The translations under genes and the position numbers were made by a program. A stretch of 40,457 nucleotides of DNA, taken from positions 1 through 40,457 of the IMG/VR virus record IMGVR_UViG_3300017788_000067. One strand, written 5' to 3'. The stretch is from a virus. The notes under the pieces were generated by a model. The model saw only the letters and a list, made by a program, of their open reading frames with translations, was not told where the DNA came from and did not search any database. Below are positions 1-10,614 of this stretch, piece after piece (the stretch's first letter is position 1; every line of letters begins with the position of its first letter).

Positions 1-2
1 CA

Positions 3-1337
3 TACTCAAATGTTTTTGATGTATCAATTTTGGATACATATACTGGGAAAATAATTGTCGAGAATGAATCATCCAGTTCAAATATACTAATATTCTATTC
101 AATAAATAATCCAATAATAAAATCTGGGAATACTTATAAGGTTAAATATAGGGTTAAAGATACTTTTTCTATTGATAATCAATATTATTATGAATTTGAT
201 AAGTCATACAGAACAAAAGTGTCCCTGTTAAGCACGCCAAACAACACTTACTTCACTAATATTGAATATGAAAAATCTATTTTTGATTCAGATATTATTT
301 ATGAAGACATTTCTTTAAACCCTCTTTATTCTTCTATAAACGAAGGCTATATATATTTGACCGATAAACAATATCCATTGCAATCTGTTCAGGTAAAAAT
401 ATCGCCAAAAGAAATACTTGATAACAATAGTGAATTGATTGCATTAAGTATATTCAGTAAAGATGTTAATGGCAATCCCAAACCGTATATACCCTATGTT
501 ATTCAAGGTAATAATATTTTAGCACTCCCCAACCCTGTTACAACAGATGTAGACGGATACGCTTTGACATATGTAGATTATACTGGCAATTCGGTGGCAA
601 CTCCAAGTAGCGGATACATATACGTGTCCGGGCTGCATAACGAAGAGTATGAGGATGGTCCACTGACATCAGCTACTGTAAATTATTACATAAAGCCAGT
701 CACAACAACGTACGAAAAACTTTCTGCAGAAGTAACTAAAAAGATAATTAATGCAGATGGACAGGAAACTATTAACATATACGGTTCCGCAACGCCAAAT
801 GCAAAAGTTTATTGGAGAAGGGGTAGAAACTTATTTGAAGCATTTAATACACAATATAGCATCAGCTCTTCTGAACCTGGGCAAGACGGAAGATCAGGAA
901 TGGTCACTGCAAATAATCTCGGAGAATTTCTAATTGGCCCCTACAGAGCACAAAACGATGCCACTCCGGGCTATTGGTTTGTGGCGGTTGACACTGAAAT
1001 GTCCACTCTGCCTCAAGCAAATCCCAATACAGTGGCTGGAGATATAGTCTACTGGTATGAGAGATATGATGTTAATCAGTCAAATTCTTCAGAAGCGGTT
1101 CTTTCGGCATATCAGGGCGCAACCTCAAGCTATTATCATTATTTAACTGATTCTTCATTTAAAAAGGACTTTGAAACACAAGAGGTTTACTATGAAGATG
1201 TATTCCAAAACACGTGGAATCTTCCAAGATGGTATCCAATCAGCAGATATACTCAATATCAAATGGGACTTTTGGGCGCAACGCCGTATTTAATTGAAAC
1301 TTATGAAAATCTGCATCCAGATTATGAAGAGGAATAA
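3..1337 (+). CDS. Virion structural protein with Ig-like domains (5' partial)
   Basis: The frame is open to the left edge, so the true start lies outside the window; the TTG at 30 is not a convincing start. The visible 444 residues are beta-rich. One stretch (about residues 140-230) looks like an invasin-type Ig-like repeat, with the pattern 'KDVNGNP...TDVDGYALTYV'. A second Ig-like stretch follows ('INADGQETINIYGSATPNAKVYW'-type spacing, ending near 'GYWFVAVD'). The C-terminus is Tyr/Trp-rich and ends in acidic residues. It is the first of a run of virion genes and sits 2 bases before the giant tail gene, so a tail, baseplate or fibre role is inferred. No in-frame CGG occurs. Exact function unknown. 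Confidence 0.6.
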   Translation, partial: YSNVFDVSILDTYTGKIIVENESSSSNILIFYSINNPIIKSGNTYKVKYRVKDTFSIDNQYYYEFDKSYRTKVSLLSTPNNTYFTNIEYEKSIFDSDIIYEDISLNPLYSSINEGYIYLTDKQYPLQSVQVKISPKEILDNNSELIALSIFSKDVNGNPKPYIPYVIQGNNILALPNPVTTDVDGYALTYVDYTGNSVATPSSGYIYVSGLHNEEYEDGPLTSATVNYYIKPVTTTYEKLSAEVTKKIINADGQETINIYGSATPNAKVYWRRGRNLFEAFNTQYSISSSEPGQDGRSGMVTANNLGEFLIGPYRAQNDATPGYWFVAVDTEMSTLPQANPNTVAGDIVYWYERYDVNQSNSSEAVLSAYQGATSSYYHYLTDSSFKKDFETQEVYYEDVFQNTWNLPRWYPISRYTQYQMGLLGATPYLIETYENLHPDYEEE

Positions 1338-1339
1338 AA

Positions 1340-4300
1340 ATGAAATCTTTTAAAAACTTCATTAAGTCAATTGATAGTTTTCGTTTCGAGCCATCAATTA
1401 AAAGAGGTAATTCACTGCCAGTAGATTCGGTTAATCTCGGATGGTATAGTGCAGATGAAGTTACGCCAGAAAATTTTCTTTCCGTGTTAGACCTTTCAAA
1501 TACAATACCAGAAAATGGTAGTCAGGTAAGGGCGTTAAACGATGATTTTGCAATGTATGCAGACGAGTTTGGAGTCCTAAGATATTTAAAAAACAATTCA
1601 GAATTACATCAATTGAAACATTCTCCAATCGTAAAAAACTCAGAAGTATCCATTAGCAGTTTGATTATTGATAAAATTGAACAGGTTAAACAACCATATA
1701 ATTTTACCAACGCTTCAAACTTTGAAGATCTCAAGTTTGCACACAGTGTATATGTTAGTAGGTTTTATACAATACTAGCAGGAACTGGCTCAGCATATAC
1801 CGGAATTGAAACTTCTCTAGCAGTTAACGATCCAGACAGGTATAACATTAGGGTGGTTGATGATTCCGGGAACAAATACGTAGACGGGTATGGCGAGCCT
1901 AAATATAGAATTCATATAGAAAAATATCCAAACATAATAAAAAATTCTTCATTAGATTTTTATAAAATAATTGTCTTGATGGATTCGCCAGATCCAGTAA
2001 ATCTATATTTAATTTATGACAAATACGAAAAGAATTCAAGTGGGATTCCATACAATCAGTTTTTAAACTACAGGGAGTACATTAACGCTGTTCCGGCATA
2101 CACTTATGTCGTAGAAGAGTCAGAAGTCATCGATCCCAGCTCGATTAACAAAAGAGTTTATTCAACGCAAATGTTTGCGCATAAAGAAAATAAGCTATTG
2201 AAAAATAAAACAAATGATAATGGATGGAAAATTGTAACTCCCAAAAAAGCCATACAAGATCCTAGAACATTTCAAAACTTCAATTGGAGATTGTTGGCAA
2301 AAATTAACTATAACTTCAGTAAGAACAAAGATGTTCACGAAAGTGCAGAGAGGGCAAGATTAAATGTGGCTGTTCTATATTCTGGATTGATAGAAAATAT
2401 AGAAAATCCATATGTTTTTGCAAACCTGGAGGAGTCTGTAATCAATCAACAAAATTTCTTGTTTGAAAATCCATTAGCTAATACAGGATCAAATAAAAAC
2501 GAAAGACTGTATTGGGCATTAAATATAGACACTATTTTTTCTTCGACAACAAACGCTAGCAATCTAGATGTATTCTCTTATGATTTTTTAATTTGGAGTC
2601 CGAATAGTCAAATAAATGAACATCAAAAAAGAACAATTGACCTATTATTATCCAACGGGGTTTCGATATTCATCGATTGCTCAAATCTTAATCAGGCTAG
2701 CCTTACCGCTTCTGGTCTTAATAATTTTGATTTTACTCTTTCGTCAACAGAAAACAACACAGGTTTAATTAAAATTGTCGATGAGTATGTGAATGGAAAC
2801 GAATCATTTAACGCCTGGAACATGGCTGAATATAATGAATCTTCGATAGGTAATTTCGGTATATTTGGAGATAGAAAAAACATTCTCTCTAATAATTCAA
2901 TTTACAAAATAAGAGCATTCAATGGAAGTCCGGAAAGTTCAGATGGTTCAGCAAGATCTATATCTTATTTACAAGATGGAAACAATAGGTACTCCACAAT
3001 ACTAAGGGATAAGTACAATTCTGCCTCTGAATTTTCTGCATTTTCAATTTTTTGCCTTAATTCATTCCTAACATTTATAAATGACAATTATGGTGGGAGT
3101 GGACTTCTTGTTTCCGGAAAAAATAATGGATCAACAAACAGATTTCCAGTTGGAGTAGCTGGTAGTCAAATAGGATCTTTAAGTGAGGCAGTGATAGGTC
3201 CAAACAAAATGTTTTACAATATCATTTGTGAGTCAAACAAAAACAAGGTAAACAGTAGACAGCAATATTCTGATGATTCTGTTATAGTTTGGAATATTTC
3301 TCCTTGGAGAAACTCATGGACAATTAATGGAAGACCAGATGAAAAAGGTGACGTTACCGTCTTGTTTGATGATGAAAAAAAGATTTTTAAGTTTGGAATG
3401 AAAATGCCAGAATCGATGCCTCCCGAGGATGGCATTACTCTTCCGGTAATGAAAAACTTTTTTTGTCGAGAAATTAATAGTTCCATAGGGGAACTTTTGA
3501 TACAGGATTTTGAAGCAACCTCGAATGAGGTCGATGCGGCAACGATGATAAATTCCGACTTTAGCAATGTCGACTTTTACATAGAGTGCACGAATGATAA
3601 CGTCAAATTTCTCAACTTTGATAAAATAGATAACAGTAATTACATTTTTGCAAATGTAAAAACCTCCTACAGCATACATCAAATTTCAAGTGCTGCAAAA
3701 GACAAACTTGTAGGATCGAGTTTGTCTATTGATGCACGCTCAATTGTGTACTCTAAGCAGTTTGATCTTGATTCAATTTATTATCCCTATATAGTCTTGG
3801 ACTATTCGGATTATTTAGCTCAGGTAAATTCAGTTATTAAAACACCAAGAGAATATTTACCAGGAAGTCAATTCGTTAGAGACTATGACTATAAATTTAA
3901 AACACAGATTTTTGTTACAAAAGTTACAACCAACAGATTTAACTACGAGGTAAATTGGTCAAGTCCTTTTAGCTTGGCTCTTGATGGAGAGTCAAGTAAC
4001 ATAACTGTTACTACCACAGATGCAATTGCGGGCACGCCGGAAGGAAATTCTTCTGCAGATTATGGAGCTTACGACGATGCTAAATATCAGCAGATACCAG
4101 TCCGAAATAGGGAGTCACCTTTTCATTTATACAGGTATCCAACAAATGTTTTTTCGGTCACTGACATTTTGTATAGAAAATTTGACAACATATCACATAC
4201 AAGAAACAATTTTCATTACACAAATGATCTTCCCATAACACGCTATTGGGACGAGTATATGGTTGGCAAAGCTGTTGGTTCAGATAGAAACTATTCTTCG

Positions 4301-7300
4301 TCGCCCAATCCTGGCGGTGGGGGTGGTGGCGTTGCTGGCGGCGTAGATACGGCCCAAGTGATGATGTCCGACAGTAACAATGGCAATGAAGCAAATGTAT
4401 ATGTATTCACTGGCCCAAACAATATTCAGTTATCGAATGCAAACAAGAGTATAATAGGTCGGACAAACAAAAACTAATGGATTGTACTCTTGGAAAAAAG
4501 TCCAAGAACAAGATAAGCTTTGGTGGTTTAGGGATTCAGCTAATTCTAATCAGGTCAAAACACTTGAGGATGCGTTTCTTTCTTGGGAATTAAAACTGAA
4601 TAGCGTGCTTGATGCTATACCTCCCGTCGCGCGGCACTACTCTAACAAAACAACAAAAAATAAAAATCTTGCACGATACGTATTTGGCTACTGATAATAA
4701 GTTGCGCATACCACTTCCTCAAGGCGGAACAGCCAATTTTGATATCTCAATCTTTTTTGGTGGATTAGCTGGAAGGCAGTTAAGTTCTGATACTACTGGA
4801 CTTGCAATCTTTGATCTTGTCTTTAGCAAATTCCTTGCTGCGTATAGCATTTATGAACCAGTTATCAAATCCACTACAAACCCCAATCCAAACCCTAATC
4901 CAAACCCCAATCCAAACCCTAATCCAACACGTAATAATTCTACATCAAAGTCAGGGATGTCAACAAGTTACATATTGTATATTCAATATACTCTTTCTAA
5001 AAATAATATTTCCACTACATTGAATGGACAATATGACGCAAAAACAGCAGCTGCAGTCAAACAATTTCAGTCAAATAAAAAATTAAACAAAATAGATTCA
5101 ATAGTTGATTCTGAAACCAAATCAATTTTGGGATTGTATTGGCTTGATCTATACAAATATAACAGATCAAAATATCAGTCGCAATTAAATGGGGCACCAG
5201 AAGGTGCAAAAAAGTTTATAGCAGCTGCAGTCTTGTATTCCGATGTCCAAAGTGCGTATGACGGATCTCAATCTACCGAATATAGAAGGATAAGCTATAC
5301 CGGAGTTCCCGGTCCAACGACGGTGGTTGATCATATTGTTTTGGAAGTTCCAGAAGTTGACAAGCAGTCTGGAGAAAAAATGGACTGGCAAACAATATCG
5401 GCAATCAACATTACTTCGGGCAGTTGGCCAGTTAGGGTCAGAAAAGTTTGGATGTATGAAGACGATCTCGGGCTCGGTGAGCAAAGAGTTCCAGAATTTA
5501 ATGAAGGTGCGACTAGGGCGAAACCGCAAAATACTTTTGTAATTGACAGGTTCATTTCTCCAAATGAAAAATTTTCTATAAACGTTCCGGTTGCAAATAA
5601 TAGGGGCATAAAATATGTCATGTTAGAGGTTGTTGGGGAATCTTTGACAAATCAAGACAAAGAAACCTACGGCCCCAACGCTGAAGGCTTTTCTATTAAA
5701 GATATTAGTTTCAGGATTAGCACTCCAGTTCCGGGTAGAAGTGGAAGTCCACGTCAAACAACAGACGGTAGTTTTAAATTTACCGCAACCGCATCAGGTT
5801 CAATCACCGGAGAAACAAATATTACCTCTGGTGATTTTGGGGTTTTTAAATTAGCTTCAGCTGCTGACTCCAATGCATATCCGGGTTCTACAATAAATTC
5901 TATTAGCTTAACTTCATTGAAAATAAAAGCAAACGCAGTAGATAAAGATGGAAAAGTAATTTTGGACGCAGAAGGAGATCCTGTAACTGTAGAGTTTACG
6001 CATACTTTAAATGATCCATCAATTTATACTCCATCGACTGGTTTTAAGAATAGTGATATTGTTTTCACCAGAGATGGAGTGACATATACTATAGAACCCC
6101 CTTCACAAACAACTGGTTTTTCCGGAATAAATCCTAGTATAACTTCGGTTGATCGTACGGGCGGTCCCACTGGTACGGTAACACTTAGTTCATCAAATGT
6201 TAATTCACAATTTAGTATATTAAAAAATATGGCACCCATATATCAGGTTATTACCACAAACGGTGTGCAGTTAGATTCTGAAGAGTTTTCAGAGGAATAT
6301 GATGTTTCAAATTATTATGTTGCCGATGCAGACGTAAATGGTTTGAATAGCAAGCAAGATAAAAAGAAATCAATTAATGTCAAGGATGGAGCTGTTGTTT
6401 TGACAGATAGTTTGGGAAATCCAATAGGGATACCAAATTATTCTAGGTTTATTCAACCGCGAGATGCATCAACGAATACAACGGTAGACGTTTCTTTTGG
6501 TAATACAATCTTAAAATGGGATTTAAAAGACTCAAATGGAATCTTGCTGCCCGCACCTGACGGATTACAGTGGGGTTTCTACAATATAAAAACCAGACAG
6601 TTTTTAGGTAAAAAGTATACTTATCAATATTATATGAAAAATAAGAGGGATATATACATAGGCTTGATTGCCTTTGACGCAGACAAAGAATCCATAACCA
6701 CTGAGAATGTTATTGGAATAGAAAATAGAACAGGTACGTTGAGAGAGTTTCAATTTCCGGCAAAGATGATTTGCCCTATATATTCGGTCAGGTTAAGCGA
6801 TAGGTCTAAAATCGCAATCTCCAACCCACCCAAGGATCTAACTAAATTTGACAACTGGTTTATAAACCTAAGTAGGGGTAGATTTTATAAAAATATTAAT
6901 ATACCAACCAACGGAATATATACCGACTGGAGAAAAGACTATAAAGGGCAAACTGTAAGGTGCTTTTACGATACCACCAATATACCAATACCGTCTTCAG
7001 GAATATTTGGATCTGGCTACTATGATATTTTAGATGAGAATCCTATTGTTGTATCAAGAAATGAGATAAAACTAAGACATGGTTCATTTCATGTTACTCA
7101 AGAATTGACCAACAAGCCAAATATAAACACCTACTACACAGATGCCGGATCAATTGAATGTTGGGTTGACATAAAGATAAAAGATTCCAACAATCAATGG
7201 CAAGAAGTTAATGATGATCAAATAAAGAATTATAATAAACATTTAGGATCTATATATTTTGACAACGAAATAGTTCCGTCTAACCCCGAGGATATAATTG

Positions 7301-7914
7301 TAAGTTATGTAGTTAAAAATCCCAATATAATGATGTATAGCATAGATAAAAAGCAAATCCCCAGTAACCCGTTCATAGCACAGGTATCAGGCGATATTTT
7401 TACCGGTACGATTAGAACAGACATTCCAATTCATTTCTATATAATTCCATGTAAGGTGGAGTTTATGAAAGATGGCGAATATTTTGAAGTAGAAGAATTT
7501 ATAAAACCCACAAGTTTTGTAGATTTTGCTTATGATTATTCATTGTTTAATCCAAGGAATGTTTCCTATAACCCTCTTGCGCTTCATCTTGGCACTATGT
7601 CTGTTAATAAAAAATTTACTTTTGACCAAATCAATATAAGAGATTTAAGACTAAAAGGTGGCGGCGTAAAACCGCTTGAGAACACATCTAAATCATTGGA
7701 TCAAAAACCAAATATATTAAACTTTTCTGATCTTTATTCTGGCAAAGGTTATCTATATCCCAATGGTGGATATGTTATAATTAAAATACCCAAAGAAGTG
7801 AAAGATAATTTCACTTCTAAAGAAGAAGTTTATAATATAGTAAGATCGAATTTAACTGCTGGTATCGCGTTTGATATTCAGGACATGGATGGAAACGATT
7901 GGAATACAATATAA
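1340..7914 (+). CDS. Giant tail/baseplate protein, 2190 aa, two +1 frameshifts at CGG
   Basis: The ATG at 1340 follows a GAGG-type ribosome site. The reading frame is 1340-4459, then 4461-4631, then 4633-7914, skipping the C at 4460 and at 4632; this gives 2190 residues. Without the shifts, translation stops at 4477 (1045 aa). Residues 1-1040 include a region near 345-470 resembling a ThuA/GATase-like fold (weak), then a glycine run near residue 1000. After the second shift comes an Asn-Pro linker (about 1178-1196) and a peptidoglycan-binding type 1 domain (about 1208-1265, with 'NGQYDAKTAAAVKQFQ'). The C-terminal 900 residues are beta-rich. The adjacent pieces abut exactly and show no start signals of their own, which supports a single protein. 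A tail hub or baseplate protein that contacts the cell wall is inferred from the domain and the neighbours. Confidence 0.75.
4460..4462 (+). other. +1 frameshift site 1 (GGT CGG A)
   Basis: CGG is in frame after GGT. Reading GGT-(C)-GGA gives Ile-Gly-Gly-Gln-Thr-Lys and continues into the next open frame. The downstream frame has a TAG at 4455-4457 and the upstream frame stops at 4475-4477, so the change of frame must happen within about 20 bases, and the CGG is in that interval. The expected tryptic peptide across the junction is SIIGGQTK. Confidence 0.85.
4632..4634 (+). other. +1 frameshift site 2 (GCG CGG C)
   Basis: Second site in the same tail gene. GTC GCG (C) GGC ACT gives Val-Ala-Gly-Thr-Thr. 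The downstream frame has a TGA at 4597-4599 and the upstream frame ends with TGA at 4692-4694, so the shift lies between them, and this is the only in-frame CGG there. The segment between sites 1 and 2 is only 57 residues and has no ATG start of its own, which argues for a continuous protein. Confidence 0.85.
4879..4926 (+). repeat. Four tandem 12-bp units coding for an Asn-Pro linker
   Basis: The units alternate between AACCCCAATCCA and AACCCTAATCCA, so the larger period is 24 bp. Each unit encodes Asn-Pro-Asn-Pro. The array sits between the N-terminal part of the giant tail protein and its peptidoglycan-binding domain, as a stiff extended linker. Such arrays readily change copy number. Confidence 0.9.
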
Positions 7915-10605
7915 TGTTAACTCAATTAAGCGAAAACATATCCTCTTTCAACAGACAATCAAGAAGGACCGTTAGTGAAATTTTGTCCGAATCTGTTGTT
8001 GAAAAAGCACAAATAGGTAATTTGTTAAATAAAATTGGATCGTTTACGAGCGCAGCAAGCTATATTCCAAGCCTGGTTAATTCTTTAAGCGTCATACAAA
8101 AAGAACCAATGATTGATCTATTTAGGGATATAGATCTGAGAATTAAATCAACTTATGATATTTCAAGAACACTATCCATACTCAGATCTTCTATGTCTTC
8201 CATTTTTTCTGGGGAAATTCAAAAATTAGAAAAAGATATTTCCTATCTTGAATCATATGTAGATAAATGGAATTTTCTTTCAGGAGAGGAAGATTTATAT
8301 GATCATACCTTTGTGGAAAACTTTGACAACGATTCTAATTCGCAGATATATTCAGATACCTTATTTGTTATTCCGGACAGGTCTGGAATTCCTTTTGGAA
8401 AAAGAGAGAATTGTTCGATAGATGCACTCAATGGAACTTTAAAATATTCTGAAAATTATGAGAGAAAATTAATTAACTTAGATATTAATGAAATTGAAAA
8501 TATTATTTATTATAAGAATTTTTCAAATGAATATATCTCTAGCGATACACGGAATAAAAAAGATACTGAACTCTTCTTCAAGTCATATTTGGAATTTAAC
8601 AGTTAAATCACCCATGATAATTAGGGAAAATATATTTGATCAAAATATTTTTTCAAGCTTTAAAATTCAAAATGAGATTAGTTCATCAGCTCAAATAGGT
8701 ATTGAAATAGTATTTAAAACACCAAAAAATATTTCGAGGATACGCATTACTCCAAATATAAGTGATGATCTTGACCTTTTACAAATATTGGTAAAGTCAA
8801 TAAATACCTCTTCATCGAACACGCAATCGTCGACTAGTGCAGGTGGGTATCAATTACTTCCTAACTCTATAAGAATAAAAAATAGCGTAGACATAGAATT
8901 ATCAGGAAATGAATCTGTAAAAAGTATTATCTTATTTTTTGGGCAAAACAAATATTTGAGAACAAAAATGACTCCGATCCAATCGGAAATAAATGGAAAA
9001 ATGGTTAATCAAATTTCTGCAGCAATAAGATCATCAAGAAAAAAACACCATGATAAATTGCAAGATTTGGTAATTAAATATTTCCTAAAAGATTTTGCAG
9101 CTGACTATATAACTAGAAATAAAAAATTATACTATTATGATTACACAGATTATTATCCTAAAAATTATGAAGATTTTAATGTTGGTGTTATGGAGCAGTT
9201 TAAAGGTAAAAAATTCTTTTCGGATATTGATGATTTAAATCAATTTAAGAACACAACTATACTATCAAATATAGTATTTTCAATAGTATCTTATTCTCTT
9301 GGATCAAAATTGCGTTCCATGGTGAGCAGAACTTATATAGAATCAAACTTAACAGATGTAGTTAAGGATATTTACAAATATCAATCTGGTGGAATGATAC
9401 CTTTATCTGATTCAAATAAAGCAGAAAACAATAGTCACTTCTTTGAAAACTCTATTGAACATGTTGGCGCAATGAAGTCTTCTGAATTTTTTGATAATGT
9501 CGAGGATGCGGGAACATATGAATACATTTTTTCAATAAAAAATATATCATTCTTTTCAAAGAGTGATGAATTTACAACAATGAATTCTTCTGTTTCTCCC
9601 TCATCGGCTCCAATAGATAAATCATTTTTTGTTAGTAAAAAAATTCCAATCGAAGGCCTACCAATGAGGGTAAAAATGTACGCTGAATATTTTAGTGAGT
9701 TGAGCTATTTAGAAAATAATCCACAATTTGATAATACTGGAGCTGAATTTAGTGTATCAATAAAAGATAATCCAATTGTTGAAGAAGATTGGCTGCCGAT
9801 AATACCGTATCAAGATACATCTATTAGGGGAGAGGTACTATTTCCCAACCTAAAAGGAGAAGCTTTATTAAGATTTCTGCCATTGCAAGAATCGCTTAAA
9901 TTGTATGAAGATTCAACAGAAGTTGATTACGCATTGTATAATATAAATGGGAAAAATATTCAAATATTGAAATATAATTCAAATAAAAAGTACCACGTTG
10001 CATATACTCCAATAAATATTGATAGCTATAAAGAAATATCTTTATTTTCTAAATCATCAGCTAACCCGGTTTTGGCAAATGTATCGTTTGATGGATTGAA
10101 CGGTGAAAGGTTTGAAAAGACAAACTTAGATAAAACGTGCATACTAACATACGCACCATATATAAGTCAGGAAAAATTGATTAATGCAGTTTATTCGGCA
10201 ATCAATGGAACGATAACTACTACTAAAAGTTCTTTTGGTAATTTTGATTACTCAAGCTACTCTCCAATCAAAATTGTTTTTGAAAATGGCTCTAGCGCAA
10301 TAAATTTAACAAATTATATTTTATCTGACTCACAGGCACCAGTATTTTATTCTTCTGAGTCTATACTTTTTATTCAGTCTGGACAAACAATTTTATTTAA
10401 TAAATTTATTGATCAACCATTTAGAATTGTTTATCAATATATACCTAATATTTTTAGATACAGAATAATCTTAAGAAGTATTAATAAGGGAGATCAAAAT
10501 TATTCGGTTGATAGACTTTTATTTAAATTTTCTCTTGACAAAGACAGTGCAATAAATAACAATTTTCTTAAATATGATAATAAATATAAGAAGAAATTTA
10601 TATAA
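7914..10605 (+). CDS. Tail protein, 896 aa, one +1 frameshift at CGG
   Basis: Starts at the ATG sharing one base with the previous TAA (TAATG). The frame runs 7914-8549, then 8551-10605, skipping the C at 8550. Without the shift the product is 230 aa, ending at 8606. The N-terminal 130 residues are helical, with heptad-like stretches around 'EIQKLEKDISYLESYVDKW'. The rest is mixed, with beta-rich stretches. The layout (helical N-terminus, beta-rich body) matches the next genes, so it belongs to the same tail-fibre or baseplate set. No family recognised. A TTG upstream at 7899 is in frame but lies inside the previous gene and is less likely. Confidence 0.7.
8550..8552 (+). other. +1 frameshift site 3 (ACA CGG A)
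   Basis: GAT ACA (C) GGA ATA gives Asp-Thr-Gly-Ile-Lys and joins the 5' frame to the long downstream frame. The upstream frame stops at 8604-8606. The long downstream frame is open from before 8488, so the ORF limits are loose here, but this is the only in-frame CGG of the gene. Confidence 0.8.
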
Positions 10606-10614
10606 GGACTAGAC

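Noticed and set aside
3314-3682. Long minus-strand frames inside the tail genes
   Set aside because: They are shadows of the plus-strand coding regions with no ribosome sites or recognisable products.
4879-4926. CRISPR-like or regulatory repeat
   Set aside because: The 12-bp units are contiguous without spacers and code in frame for Asn-Pro.
8488-8550. Independent start for the second frame at 8488 (also 29107, 30672, 36398)
   Set aside because: These starts lie inside or past conserved parts, lack ribosome sites, and would remove motifs that continue across the joint.
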